Of a stretch of DNA of 64,000 nt, positions 18,073-27,045 are shown one piece after another. Origin of the DNA: Chitinophagaceae bacterium UBA4407 (GTDB lineage: Bacteria > Bacteroidota > Bacteroidia > Chitinophagales > Chitinophagaceae); contig DGQT01000092.1 in NCBI GenBank assembly GCA_002390845.1, forward strand, positions 1-64,000. Reading direction: 5' to 3'. Below the pieces are notes generated by a model. That model was not told where the DNA came from. It worked only from the letters and a program-made list of their open reading frames with translations, and did not search any database. The first letter of the stretch is position 1. Every line of letters begins with the position of its first letter. The position numbers and the translations under genes are program-made.

Positions 18073-18930
18073 GTGAAAAAACCATTTAAGGAAATTGTAC
18101 AATCTCACAACGAATATGCGTTGACGGCGCATGACACCAACAGTGCTGCTACCTGTACGCTTAAAAGCTGGCATTACCATCCGGAAATTGAACTGGTGCT
18201 CATTCTGCATGGAAAGGGTCGTTTAAACATTGCCAGCAAAGTGTACGAATACAACAACGGTGTGGTAATTTTAATGCACTCCAATATTCCGCACAAAAGT
18301 TTCGACAACGATTTTGAATCTGAAAATTACAAGGAAATTGTGTTGCAGATTGCACCTGAAAAGATGAGCCTGCTGAATACCCATTTCCCCGAGCTGGCGT
18401 CCATCAATACCCTGCTTACAGCGGCCGGCGAAGCGGTGGTATATCCCTTTAACAAAGACAAGGAAGAACTGACCGCCTTGTTTGAAGCAGTTGCAAAGGC
18501 TTCGCCAGCAAAAAAAATGATCTTATTCCTGGAGATACTAGAATGTCTTTCTCAAAAAAAATACAGCCAGCTGGGCGTGGAGTCCGGCTATAATTTAAAT
18601 ACCGTGCAAAGCGAACGGATTGAAAGTGTTTACGACTATTTATCGGCGCATTATACAAAAGACATCAATACCGCATCCATGGCCAAAAGACTGTCCATGA
18701 CAGATTCTTCCTTCTGCCGCTTTTTTAAGCAGCACACCGGAAAGCCTTTTAAAAAAGTATTGCATGAATACCGTATAAACCAGGCTTGCAAAGCCCTGGC
18801 CTTTACCGAAAAAAGTGTAGACCAGATAGCGGGTGAAGTGGGCTTTAATCACACACCTTTTTTTAACAGGATATTTAAAGACATCATGAAAGAAAGCCCG
18901 TTGAAATACCGGCAACTGCGGCAGCGGTAA
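18073..18930 (+). CDS. AraC family transcriptional regulator (cupin sensor)
   Basis: A 285-residue regulator with an N-terminal cupin-like sensor (SWHYHPEIELVLILHGKGRLNIASKVYEYNNG, about residues 33-64). A C-terminal double helix-turn-helix follows (about 185-283), ending VDQIAGEVGFNHTPFFNRIFKDIMKESPLKYRQLR, the classic AraC signature. The start is a GTG at 18073. It is divergent from the MFS-VOC-cupin operon, which is its likeliest target (inference). The inducer is probably a small organic molecule handled by that operon. Confidence 0.9.
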   Translation: MKKPFKEIVQSHNEYALTAHDTNSAATCTLKSWHYHPEIELVLILHGKGRLNIASKVYEYNNGVVILMHSNIPHKSFDNDFESENYKEIVLQIAPEKMSLLNTHFPELASINTLLTAAGEAVVYPFNKDKEELTALFEAVAKASPAKKMILFLEILECLSQKKYSQLGVESGYNLNTVQSERIESVYDYLSAHYTKDINTASMAKRLSMTDSSFCRFFKQHTGKPFKKVLHEYRINQACKALAFTEKSVDQIAGEVGFNHTPFFNRIFKDIMKESPLKYRQLRQR

Positions 18931-19089
18931 CCAAATAAATGTTGCATTTAACCGGCAGCTCCATACACGTTACTTCGTCGCAATGTCTCCTTAATAATTT
19001 TGTGTGTAGGCCAGGGACATTGCGGTTCGCAGATCGCATTATTCAAATATAATTCGATTTCTTCCCTTCGCTAAAAGCTCATCTCTAAT

Positions 19090-19154
19090 CCAACCGTACA
19101 AGTGTGCGACGCAAGAGGCGATGACATGAAATTCTTTATCCGGGCTCAAAAAAA
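19090..19154. repeat. Intergenic repeat E9 (right half, core A)
   Basis: CAACCGTACAAGTGTGCGACGCAAG (19091-19115) is followed by AGGCGATGACATGAAATTC and the end ATCCGGGCTCAAAAAAA. The element ends at 19154, the base before the stop triplet of the minus-strand oxidoreductase. A degenerate CTTCGTCGCAATGTC near 18974 may be the left half. Confidence 0.8.
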
Positions 19155-19916
19155 TTACAATCCTAAATAATAATCGTAGCCGCGTTGAAACCAGTAATCA
19201 TCTGGGCGTGCATCGTCGAAATAAATTTCGCCCACACGTTTAATGCTCTTAACGCCATACTTTACAGGAACGATGAGGCGCAATGGGTAACCATGATCTA
19301 TGGGTAGTGGCTTACCATTCATTTCGTAACAGAGCAATGTTTGCGGGTGCATGGCACTGGTCATATCCAGACCAACATAATAATCATAATCGGCGGTGGC
19401 CATACCAACATATTTAGAGGCCGCTTCGCTGCCTAAGTTGTATGCTTTCATAAGATCGCTGAACTTAACGCCGCCCCAATGTGTAATCTGGCTCCAGCCT
19501 TCAATGCATTTGAAATCGAAACAGATTTCTGTCTTGGGCAATTGTTGAATATCGGCAAGGGAAAGGCTGAGTGTTTTATTATTTTTCTTAGTGATGTTAA
19601 GGCTCCAGGTGGTGGGGTCGAAATCATTTGCAATACCTACATCACCATTGACACGCGGCTTTTTTAAAGCCATAGATGTGGGGTATGTTTTGGCAAGGTG
19701 CTGATTGCTGAGTGTTTTATTGAAAACATTTTCATTGGCATTCAGCACATCGCGTATGGGCGGCTGCACACCGCCGAGCAGGCCATTATCAAGCGGCAAT
19801 TTTTTTATGTACAGCCATGCAGCAACACCGCTGCTCATCAATACAAAAAACTGTATGAATGCGATTACTGTTTTGCGTATCACCTGCCTGCGTGTAAGCA
19901 ATATTTCTTTGCTCAT
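19155..19916 (-). CDS. Periplasmic molybdopterin oxidoreductase (sulfite oxidase / MsrP-like)
   Basis: The 253-residue protein has the sulfite oxidase-type molybdopterin fold. The Mo-coordinating cysteine is probably C137 in FKCIEGWSQITHWGG, and the family ending GYPLRLIVPVKYGVKSIKRVGEIYF is clear. The N terminus has a twin-arginine-like TRRQVIRK followed by a hydrophobic segment, so export through Tat or membrane anchoring is likely. Its start overlaps the cytochrome b gene by 4 bases, so the cytochrome probably exchanges electrons with it. It may reduce oxidised methionines or another sulfoxide, but the substrate is not shown. Confidence 0.85.
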   Translation of the reverse strand: MSKEILLTRRQVIRKTVIAFIQFFVLMSSGVAAWLYIKKLPLDNGLLGGVQPPIRDVLNANENVFNKTLSNQHLAKTYPTSMALKKPRVNGDVGIANDFDPTTWSLNITKKNNKTLSLSLADIQQLPKTEICFDFKCIEGWSQITHWGGVKFSDLMKAYNLGSEAASKYVGMATADYDYYVGLDMTSAMHPQTLLCYEMNGKPLPIDHGYPLRLIVPVKYGVKSIKRVGEIYFDDARPDDYWFQRGYDYYLGL

Positions 19917-20617
19917 TGAATGATTTTTAAATTGGATTCTGTTACGGTTTCTGGTTTGTTTTCAACAACATCTTCTGCGTCAAAACCGGTAACAATGCTT
20001 TGGAAATTTCGCCATCCTGCCCTTATCACCTGTGCTATATGTACAATAATAAAGAGACAGAACCCAATGGTTAATGCAAAATGCAGTATGCGTGCAAATT
20101 CATAGCCGCCTAATAAGCTGCAAAGCCACCCAAGCTGCACAGGTTTGTATATGGCAAGACCCGTAACTACAGATCCAAAACCCATGAGTACAATAGACGT
20201 GTAAGCAATTTTTTGGGCGCCGTTATATTTTGTTTGCGGTGGTGCCTGTTTTCGTATATGCAGATCGTGCAGCAATACCTGCCATGCTTGTTTAAATGAT
20301 TTTTTATTGGGTACTATCTGCCGCCATTCGCCTGAAAGGGCAGTATATAAAACATAGAGTAAGCCATTGATAAAGAAAATCCACATGAACGCGAAATGGT
20401 AGGACATGCCTTCGCCAAGGCGGTAAGGAATATTCAGTGTATCGTAAAAACTTTGCGGAAAGAATTTAAGTAAAGTTGTATCTCCAAAACCAATGCGGTA
20501 AACACCATTGGCCCAGTAGATCATAAAGCCGCTCCATATCATTAGCGTAAGAACCGGGAAATTGATCCAGTGAAACCAGCGTATTGCCAGCGGATGTTTT
20601 TTTACAATGCGTTTCAT
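19913..20617 (-). CDS. Cytochrome b subunit (b561/thiosulfate reductase-like)
   Basis: An integral-membrane haem b protein with about four helices. Histidines suited to haem ligation appear in HPLAIRWFHWINF, GEGMSYHFAFMW, ARILHFALTIG and FIIVHIAQV. The internal ATG at 20617 (MKRIVKKHPLAIRWFHW) is chosen; an open frame extends to 20704 but the extra residues look non-coding and overlap a hairpin. The 4-base overlap with the molybdopterin oxidoreductase indicates a two-component membrane redox unit coupled to the quinone pool. Confidence 0.83.
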   Translation of the reverse strand: MKRIVKKHPLAIRWFHWINFPVLTLMIWSGFMIYWANGVYRIGFGDTTLLKFFPQSFYDTLNIPYRLGEGMSYHFAFMWIFFINGLLYVLYTALSGEWRQIVPNKKSFKQAWQVLLHDLHIRKQAPPQTKYNGAQKIAYTSIVLMGFGSVVTGLAIYKPVQLGWLCSLLGGYEFARILHFALTIGFCLFIIVHIAQVIRAGWRNFQSIVTGFDAEDVVENKPETVTESNLKIIQ

Positions 20618-20689
20618 GTTAATGCTTACGTTGAAATGCTTATACCGGATTTTATAAAATTGTTCTTTAGAATAAGTTCTCTTATAAAT

Positions 20690-20726
20690 AAGAAAGCATT
20701 CCATACAGGGAATGCTTTCTTGTTTT
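20690..20726. terminator. Bidirectional hairpin between fasciclin and cytochrome b genes
   Basis: AAGAAAGCATTCC and GGAATGCTTTCTT form a 13-base-pair stem around ATACAG, with T-rich sequence on both sides. It lies just past the stop of the minus-strand fasciclin gene and probably ends that transcript. Confidence 0.7.
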
Positions 20727-20740
20727 ATAGTAATACTTTG

Positions 20741-21295
20741 CTATTTAGGCATCAATACAGTGTCAACAACATGAATTACGCCGTTGCTCTGGTAAACATT
20801 TTTTATAGTAACCATACACATGCCGCCTTTTTCATCTGTTAGCATCAGCTTAGGCCCTTTCATTGTAGCGGTTAATGTACCGCCACTTACAGTTTTTAAT
20901 TCGGCTTTTCCACCACCGGCTTTAATTAAATCGGCTATGGCCTTGGAATCGTAATTACCGGCAACAACATGATAGGTAAGTATTTTTGTAAGCATCGCTT
21001 TGTTCTCAGGTTTTAGCAATGTTTCAACGGTACCTTTTGGTAATTTGTCAAATGCTTCGTTGGTTGGTGCAAATACGGTGAACGGCCCTTTGCCTTCAAG
21101 TGTTTCAACAAGGCCTGCGGCTTTAACTGCGGCAACCAGTGTGGTATGGTCTTTTGAGTTAACGGCATTCTCAATAATATTTTTTGACGGATACATTGGT
21201 GCGCCACCAACGGTTACTGCTTTTTGCTGTGCATGAACAGATGTTACCAATAATGTAGTGCTTAAAACGAAGGAGAAAAATTTTACAAATTTCAT
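20741..21295 (-). CDS. Exported fasciclin (FAS1) domain protein
   Basis: The 184-residue protein starts with a Sec signal peptide (MKFVKFFSFVLSTTLLVTSVHAQ). One FAS1 domain follows, recognisable by GPFTVFAPTNEAFDKLPKGTVETLL, KILTYHVVAGNYDSKAI and NGVIHVVDTVLMPK. FAS1 domains mediate adhesion or bind small molecules in the periplasm or outside the cell. It is monocistronic, with a terminator downstream and a long gap upstream that contains repeat E10. Confidence 0.9.
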   Translation of the reverse strand: MKFVKFFSFVLSTTLLVTSVHAQQKAVTVGGAPMYPSKNIIENAVNSKDHTTLVAAVKAAGLVETLEGKGPFTVFAPTNEAFDKLPKGTVETLLKPENKAMLTKILTYHVVAGNYDSKAIADLIKAGGGKAELKTVSGGTLTATMKGPKLMLTDEKGGMCMVTIKNVYQSNGVIHVVDTVLMPK

Positions 21296-21480
21296 ATTTT
21301 TAATTTTTTGTAGTGCCTTTATTCAGGCATTTTGTTTTAATTATTTTGTTTGTTTTTTAAAGTGGTTACATGTAAACAACACAAATAATTACGGAAGTTG
21401 AAGAAGACTGGATTTATTGAGCTGAATTTTTTATACTGTCTTTAACCGCTAACAAATTTTTTGTTTACAAGCTTTAGTAC

Positions 21481-21671
21481 TCCGTGCATCGTTCCTTGTG
21501 TCACTCACTTATACGTTCATAACATTTTTCGGCAGACGGCTGCGTGTTATAAACTGTATGCAAAAAAGCAATAGCGTAAAGCATGCAGCCAAAAGCTCAT
21601 TCATAATCCAACCGCAGAAGTGTGCGACGCAACAAAAGCTTCGTGCATATTCTTCAGCCCGGCTCATAATT
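21481..21671. repeat. Intergenic repeat E10 (full, B left / A right)
   Basis: The left half reads GTGCATCGTTCC then core B TTGTGTCACTCACTTATAC (21496-21514). The right half reads GAAGTGTGCGACGCAAC (core A), AAAAGCTTCGTGC, and ends CAGCCCGGCTCATAATTT. The centre has GCTGCGTGTTATAAACTGTATGC-like repeats related to E5. It takes up the middle of the 576-base gap between fasciclin and nucleotidyltransferase genes; the rest of that gap shows no gene. Confidence 0.85.
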
Positions 21672-21871
21672 TATTCCTTAATGTGTACGAATAGATTAAG
21701 CTGAACAAAATCTTAGCTTCCCTGTTACAGCAAGGTTAGTATTATTTTTAAGTGAACATTAATCGGGTTAATTCTTACAATTGTTGCGGTTAATTTAGTT
21801 TTTACTACTTTCACCCCCCGATAAAGTGTAGAACTGACACAGTGTAAAAGCATAATAAAGACAAATCCCGG

Positions 21872-22864
21872 ATGAAAGCGATAATACCAGTTGCAGGCGC
21901 AGGTGCAAAGCTGAGGCCGCACACATATACACAACCCAAAGCATTAATACCCATTGCAGGTAAAACAATTCTTAGTTTTATTGTAGACCAGCTGAATGCT
22001 GCAGGCATTAATGAATTCATTTTTATTGTAGGTTATCTTGGTGAAAAAATACAGGAATATGTAAAGCAAACATACCCCAACCTTACCTGCCATTTTGTTT
22101 ACCAGAACGAGCGGCAGGGCACTGGTCATGCCATTGAACTTACCAGGAATATTGTTGGTACCGATGAAGTTTTTGTTGCCCTTGGCGATACCATTTGCGA
22201 GTACGATGTAAAAGAAGTAATGGCAAGCGAGTACAGCATGTTTGGTGTAAAAAAAGTTGATGACCCCCGCAATTTTGGCGTAGCCGAAATCGATGAAAAT
22301 GGTTTTATTGCACACGTAATCGAAAAGCCTTCCATCCCCAAAAGCAATATGGCGCTGGTGGGTTTATATAAAATAAAGGAAACACATTTTTTATTCGAAT
22401 GCCTGCATCATTTATTTGTTCAGGATATAAAAACTTATGGCGAATACAGTCTTACCGATGCACTGGAGTGTATGATTAAACGCGGCGCAAAGTTTAAACC
22501 CTTCAGGGTAAAAAACTGGTTCGACTGCGGCAAGAAAGAAACCCTTCTTGAAAGCAATGCAACGCTGCTTAAAAAATTCGGAGGCACCGTTCATGAAAGT
22601 GTAGTTATTGAAAATTCTATCATAGTGCCGCCCGTAAGCATCGGTGCCGGCTGCACGCTTAAGAATGCGATCATTGGGCCACATGTAGCCATTGGCGCAA
22701 ACACAACGGTACAGTATTCCATTCTCCGCGACAGCATTATAGGCTCTTACACAAACCTTTTCGAGGTTGTGCTCGATAACTCCCTCATCGGCAGCGATGC
22801 CAGTGTAAAAGGCCTCAGCCGCAGCTTAAATATTGGCGACAATACCGAGATTGATTTTGGATAA
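21872..22864 (+). CDS. Sugar-phosphate nucleotidyltransferase
   Basis: The 330-residue protein activates a sugar 1-phosphate to a nucleotide sugar. The N-terminal Rossmann-like domain begins MKAIIPVAGAGAKLRPHTYTQPKALIPIAGK, the NTP-binding signature of the glucose-1-phosphate thymidylyl/uridylyltransferase group. From about residue 245 the C terminus is a left-handed beta-helix built of hexapeptide repeats (VSIGAGCTLKNAIIGPHVAIGANTTV). The sugar and nucleotide specificity cannot be decided. It stands alone on the plus strand. Confidence 0.85.
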   Translation: MKAIIPVAGAGAKLRPHTYTQPKALIPIAGKTILSFIVDQLNAAGINEFIFIVGYLGEKIQEYVKQTYPNLTCHFVYQNERQGTGHAIELTRNIVGTDEVFVALGDTICEYDVKEVMASEYSMFGVKKVDDPRNFGVAEIDENGFIAHVIEKPSIPKSNMALVGLYKIKETHFLFECLHHLFVQDIKTYGEYSLTDALECMIKRGAKFKPFRVKNWFDCGKKETLLESNATLLKKFGGTVHESVVIENSIIVPPVSIGAGCTLKNAIIGPHVAIGANTTVQYSILRDSIIGSYTNLFEVVLDNSLIGSDASVKGLSRSLNIGDNTEIDFG

Positions 22865-22867
22865 AAT

Positions 22868-22948
22868 GCGGATGAGATGATTTGATAATTTGGTGATGTG
22901 TTTATTCAATACATCGTCAAATTGGCCCATCATCAAATCATCAAATCA
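22868..22948. repeat. AT-rich inverted repeat (GATGATTTGATAATTTG type)
   Basis: GATGATTTGATAATTTGGTGATG is approximately mirrored by CATCATCAAATCATCAAATC across the centre TTTATTCAATA. Similar TCAAATAACCAAATCATCAAATC sequence occurs upstream of murF-alr near 13189-13211. It directly follows the nucleotidyltransferase gene and could act as a 3'-end hairpin. Confidence 0.6.
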
Positions 22949-22950
22949 AC

Positions 22951-22990
22951 ATCCTTGCGTCGCACACTTGTGCTTTATAACTTTTTTCAG
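22951..22990. repeat. Intergenic repeat E11 (single core A)
   Basis: TTGCGTCGCACACTTGTGC (22954-22972) is a core A arm. It is joined directly to the preceding AT-rich inverted repeat, with no outer end and no partner half. Confidence 0.65.
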
Positions 22991-23051
22991 CTTTAAACAG
23001 CCCTTCCACTTTTGCCTGCTTGCTGTAAATTTGAAATACTAATTTTACGGC

Positions 23052-24002
23052 ATGCCATTCAACAACAGCATCACCAAACTTTTCAGGGTTCAATACCCTA
23101 TTGTACAAGCGGGTATGATATGGGCCAGCGGCTGGCGGCTTGCAAGTGCAGTAAGCAATGCAGGTGCGCTGGGTTTAATTGGCAGCGGCAGTATGTACCC
23201 GGATGTTTTGCGCGAACACATTCGCAAATGCAAAGCAGCTACCAATAAACCTTTTGGCGTTAATGTACCATTGCTTTATCCCCATATTGACAAGCACATA
23301 CAGATTATTATAGACGAAGGAGTAAAAATTGTTTTTACATCGGCAGGCAACCCAAAAGCGTGGACGGGTATCTTAAAAGAAAAAGGAATAACTGTTGTTC
23401 ATGTGGTAAGCAGCAGCAAGTTTGCTGCAAAATCTCAGGATGCCGGTTGCGATGCTGTTGTTGCAGAAGGCTTTGAAGCAGGCGGCCACAATGGAAGAGA
23501 AGAAACCACTACTATGGTGCTGATACCCGCAGTTAGAAGTGCTGTAACAATTCCGGTTATTGCAGCAGGCGGTATAGCAACAGGCCGCCAAATGCTTGCA
23601 GCAATGGTGCTTGGTGCAGATGGCGTACAAATAGGTAGCCGCTTTGTGTGCAGTAAAGAAGCATCATCGCATGATAATTTTAAACAGGCTGTGTTGCAAT
23701 CACAGGAAGGCGATACCATGCTGAGTCTTAAAAAAGTGGTGCCCGTACGTTTGCTGAAAAACAAATTTTTTGATGCCGTAAAGAACGCAGAAATCAATGG
23801 GGCTGGTGAAGACGCGCTGAAGCAAATACTGGGCCGTGGCCGTGCAAAAAAAGGTATGTTTGAAGGTGATCTTGATGAAGGTGAACTGGAAATCGGGCAG
23901 GTAAGTTCTATCATAAAAACCATCAAACCCGCAGCAGAAATTGTACACGAAATATGGAATGAATTCCATAGTACCCTGAAAAGCCCTTTAAACAATACCT
24001 GA
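23052..24002 (+). CDS. Nitronate monooxygenase
   Basis: This FMN-dependent TIM-barrel enzyme oxidises alkyl nitronates, a detoxification reaction; the family is also called 2-nitropropane dioxygenase. The 316-residue protein has the conserved start FRVQYPIVQAGMIWASGWRLASAVSNAGALG. It also has EGFEAGGHNG (the motif with the likely catalytic histidine) and the phosphate-binding segment PVIAAGGIATGRQMLAAMVLGADGVQIGSRF. The start ATG leaves only five residues before conserved sequence. It has no obvious operon partner. Confidence 0.88.
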   Translation: MPFNNSITKLFRVQYPIVQAGMIWASGWRLASAVSNAGALGLIGSGSMYPDVLREHIRKCKAATNKPFGVNVPLLYPHIDKHIQIIIDEGVKIVFTSAGNPKAWTGILKEKGITVVHVVSSSKFAAKSQDAGCDAVVAEGFEAGGHNGREETTTMVLIPAVRSAVTIPVIAAGGIATGRQMLAAMVLGADGVQIGSRFVCSKEASSHDNFKQAVLQSQEGDTMLSLKKVVPVRLLKNKFFDAVKNAEINGAGEDALKQILGRGRAKKGMFEGDLDEGELEIGQVSSIIKTIKPAAEIVHEIWNEFHSTLKSPLNNT

Positions 24003-24129
24003 GAGACTGCTATTCTTTTCTTTGATGTTTCCCGCAAAAAAAAAGTTCATTGTGTTATTGTAACACAATCAAATTATTATCTTTATAAAATCAAAATAGA
24101 TTGTTTATTTTGGTAGTCAAAACCCTGCT

Positions 24130-24900
24130 ATGGTAAGTTTTAAAACGGTTAACGATTTCAGGCTGCATGGAGGAAAGTATTTTATGCCCTGCATTTCTAT
24201 TGACTGTGTAATTTTCGGCTTTCACGATGGGCAACTTAAAGTACTCTTATTAAAGATCGCCAATCTTGGCGGATGGAGTTTACCCGGGGGGTTCATTTAC
24301 AAGGATGAGCATATCAATGATTCTGCACACCGCATATTAATTGAAAGAACCGGACTGCACGATCTCTTCCTTCAGCAGTTCTACGTGTTTGGCGATCCTA
24401 AAAGATGTGAAAACAATATCACGAAAGTTGTTTTTGAAAATACAGGAATAAATGCCCCTGACAACTGGCTACTGCAGCGCTTTCTTACCATTGGCTATTA
24501 TGCGCTTGTAGATTTTAAAACGGTAAATGCCAGGCACGATCTCTTTTCAGAAGATTCTGATTGGCACGATATTGACAACCTGCCTATTCTTGCAATGGAT
24601 CACAAGAATATTATGCAGCAGGCTTTACTTACGTTACGCACACATTTGCGCTACGAACCCGTTGGCTATAATCTTTTGCCCAAAAAGTTTACCATGCCCG
24701 AACTGCAAAAGCTCTACGAAACCATACTCGGCCGAAAACTTGACAGGAGAAATTTTCAACGAAAAATGCTTTCTTATGGTATTCTAAAGCGTTTAAACCA
24801 AAGGCGTCAAGGCGTTGCGCATAAGGCTCCCTATCTTTACAGCTTCGATTTACGAAAATATAGCACAGCCTTAGAAGAAGGTTTTCAAAGCGCCTGGTAA
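24130..24900 (+). CDS. Nudix-fold transcriptional regulator (NrtR/AraR-like)
   Basis: The 256-residue protein has a Nudix domain (about residues 20-155) and a C-terminal winged-helix region (about 165-250: LPKKFTMPELQKLYETILGRKLDRRNFQRKML). That is the layout of NrtR-type regulators, which sense a nucleotide or sugar derivative. The Nudix box GGFIYKDEHINDSAHRILIERTGL is degenerate: the REXXEE core reads RILIER, losing one of the metal-binding glutamates. Hydrolysis is therefore unlikely and ligand sensing more probable (inference). In Bacteroidota such regulators often control pentose genes, but none are adjacent, so the target is unknown. Confidence 0.83.
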   Translation: MVSFKTVNDFRLHGGKYFMPCISIDCVIFGFHDGQLKVLLLKIANLGGWSLPGGFIYKDEHINDSAHRILIERTGLHDLFLQQFYVFGDPKRCENNITKVVFENTGINAPDNWLLQRFLTIGYYALVDFKTVNARHDLFSEDSDWHDIDNLPILAMDHKNIMQQALLTLRTHLRYEPVGYNLLPKKFTMPELQKLYETILGRKLDRRNFQRKMLSYGILKRLNQRRQGVAHKAPYLYSFDLRKYSTALEEGFQSAW

Positions 24901-24930
24901 ATACAGTAACATAAAATTTCTCGTAAAAGA

Positions 24931-25530
24931 TTGAATCTTGTTCAACATATATTGCTTGCTGTATACTGGCTACTCTTTGGCGTATTGCACAGTATATTGG
25001 CTACTAAAAAATTTAAAGAATTAGTAAAGCCCCTGTTTATGAATAGTTTTAAATACTACCGGCTTTGTTATTCTTTTATTGCAACGATTACACTGGTTTA
25101 TATCCTTTACTATCATTTTTCAATGAACAGTTTTTTATTATGGCAGGCTCCGGTTATTGAAAAAATTATTGCTGTTATTGCCGCAACTGCTGGCTTCGGC
25201 ATTATGGTTATTTGCGCCAGAAAATACTTCTTCGATCTTAGCGGTATTGATGCATTACTGAAACGTGAAAATGTAATTCATCTTCAAACAGGCGGGTTTA
25301 ACCGTTATGTACGGCATCCCTTGTATTCAGGAACACTGCTCTTTGTATGGAGCTTTTTTTTGTGGCAACCTTCGCTTGCAAATCTCATTTCATGCACCTG
25401 CATTACACTTTATACAATTGCCGGGGCACGTTTTGAGGAAAAAAAACTGCTGGAAATATTTGGTGTACAATACAGGGATTATGCTTTGCGGGTTCCGTCG
25501 CTTATCCCCAAATTCTTTAATACTCTATGA
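24931..25530 (+). CDS. Isoprenylcysteine methyltransferase-like membrane protein
   Basis: A 199-residue polytopic protein with about five hydrophobic segments. The C-terminal part matches the ICMT-like methyltransferase family: GGFNRYVRHPLYSGTLLFVWSF (about residues 122-143), the RHPxY SAM-binding motif, and GARFEEKKLLEIFGVQYRDY. The acceptor substrate is unknown. The start appears to be a TTG at 24931, because no ATG precedes the first membrane helix (HILLAVYWLLFGVLHSIL). It follows the Nudix regulator by 30 bases and may share its transcript. Confidence 0.75.
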   Translation: MNLVQHILLAVYWLLFGVLHSILATKKFKELVKPLFMNSFKYYRLCYSFIATITLVYILYYHFSMNSFLLWQAPVIEKIIAVIAATAGFGIMVICARKYFFDLSGIDALLKRENVIHLQTGGFNRYVRHPLYSGTLLFVWSFFLWQPSLANLISCTCITLYTIAGARFEEKKLLEIFGVQYRDYALRVPSLIPKFFNTL

Positions 25531-25568
25531 ATTAATTTAGCAGGCCAGTGCATAAACTGCAATGTTTC

Positions 25569-25816
25569 TTTTTTGTGCCTGGCTGCATTACTGTTATGAG
25601 GCTTTTGTTGCGTCGCACTCTTGTACGGTTAGATTGGGAAGGATCTGAAAATACAAACCGCAGAGGCGGGTAGACGCAGAGGCATTTATTGCATTTTCTC
25701 AGCACCTCCCAGCCTCTGCGGTTAATGGCTGTTTAACGGTGCTTCATAATAAGAAAGCACAAGTGTGCGACGCAACTAAAGCTTCATAGAATATCCATAG
25801 CCCGGCTCAAAAAAAC
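25569..25816. repeat. Intergenic repeat E12 (full, A/A)
   Basis: The left half is TTTTTTGTGCCTGGC, a TTATGAGGCTTT spacer and core A TTGCGTCGCACTCTTGTACGG (25608-25628). The right half is GCACAAGTGTGCGACGCAAC, TAAAGCTTCATAG and the end TAGCCCGGCTCAAAAAA. The two halves are near-mirror copies of about 60 bases. The centre is a hairpin with CCGCAGAGG and CCTCTGCGG arms. Confidence 0.9.
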
Positions 25817-25899
25817 ATATCGCATATATGGATTTGCAATGTGGATAACCTTCTTATAACACAGCCTTAAATCTGCTGTGGTTAACTATTTTTGCTTTT

Positions 25900-27033
25900 A
25901 TGGATCTATTACATTTACCCGAGTTTTGGAAACTCACCATTTTCATTTGCTTTTGCGTAATTATTGCAGTGCAGTTATTTTATTACCTGTTTTTTTTTAA
26001 TAAACTGGCACAATACAAAGCGCCTCAAAAATCTTCTTCGCTACAATACCCTGTAAGTGTTATTGTTTGCGCAAGAGACGAAGCTGAAAACATTGCCCGC
26101 AACCTGCCGGGCATTTTGGTACAGGATTATAAAACAACATTCGAAGTAATTGTAGTAAACGATAACAGTACCGATGAAACAAAATACCTGCTGGATGAAT
26201 TTAAAAAGACTTTTAAAAACCTGAACCCGGTGGCACTTACTCAGGAAGCAAAGATGATACCCGGTAAAAAATTCCCACTCTCGATTGGTATTAAATCAGC
26301 AAAGTATGAAGTGGTTTTATTAACCGATGCAGATTGTGTACCTGCAAGTGAAAACTGGATCTTTAGAATGCAGGATGGTTATTTTGATGATAAGCAAATT
26401 GTACTGGGTTACGGGGCTTATCATAAACACCCCGGCATACTGAACAAACTCATACGCTTCGAAACTTTTCACAGTGCGTTACAATATTTCTCTTTTGCAC
26501 TTGCGGGCATGCCTTATATGGGTGTAGGCAGAAATTTATCTTATAAAAAAGAACTGTTTTTTAATAACAAAGGGTTTTCCTCCATCAACCATATTCCGGG
26601 TGGGGATGACGATCTGTTTATTAATAAAGTTGCCACAAAAGAAAACACCGCTATTGTTATTGATAAAGAAGCGCACACCCTAAGCGAACCAGAAAAAACA
26701 TGGAGCAACTGGCAACGCCAGAAGTTCAGGCATTATACAACATCAAAATATTACAAGGGAAAACATAAGTTCTGGCTGGGGTTATATTCGCTTACACAAA
26801 TGCTGGTGTACCCGTTGTGTATTGCTGCAGCATTATTTTATGTGTGGTGGCTGGCACTAGCTGTATTTGGCTTGCGGCTGATTGTGCAGGGAATCATCTG
26901 GCACAATTGCATGAAAAAATTAAATGAGGCCGACCTTTGGCCCTGGTTTATTTTTCTGGATATATGGATGTTTTTCTATTACCTTTTGTATGCCCCCGCT
27001 CTGTTTAAAAAACCTGCAAAAAACTGGAACTAA
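25900..27033 (+). CDS. Membrane-anchored family 2 glycosyltransferase
   Basis: A 377-residue GT2 enzyme. One N-terminal helix (about residues 10-32) precedes the GT-A domain, which opens VSVIVCARDEAENIARNLPGIL. It carries VVNDNSTDET, the metal-binding TDADC motif, and GGDDDLFINKVA. A QRQKFRH sequence fits the QxxRW-like motif of processive enzymes. Two or three helices follow at the C terminus. The product could be a surface polysaccharide or glycolipid. rsmG follows 12 bases downstream, probably on the same transcript. Confidence 0.85.
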   Translation: MDLLHLPEFWKLTIFICFCVIIAVQLFYYLFFFNKLAQYKAPQKSSSLQYPVSVIVCARDEAENIARNLPGILVQDYKTTFEVIVVNDNSTDETKYLLDEFKKTFKNLNPVALTQEAKMIPGKKFPLSIGIKSAKYEVVLLTDADCVPASENWIFRMQDGYFDDKQIVLGYGAYHKHPGILNKLIRFETFHSALQYFSFALAGMPYMGVGRNLSYKKELFFNNKGFSSINHIPGGDDDLFINKVATKENTAIVIDKEAHTLSEPEKTWSNWQRQKFRHYTTSKYYKGKHKFWLGLYSLTQMLVYPLCIAAALFYVWWLALAVFGLRLIVQGIIWHNCMKKLNEADLWPWFIFLDIWMFFYYLLYAPALFKKPAKNWN

Positions 27034-27045
27034 AGCCTTACCCAA

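Noticed and set aside
20618..20704. N-terminal extension of the cytochrome b gene to 20704
   Set aside because: The extra residues carry no cytochrome features and the DNA forms the terminator hairpin at 20690-20726; the ATG at 20617 fits better.
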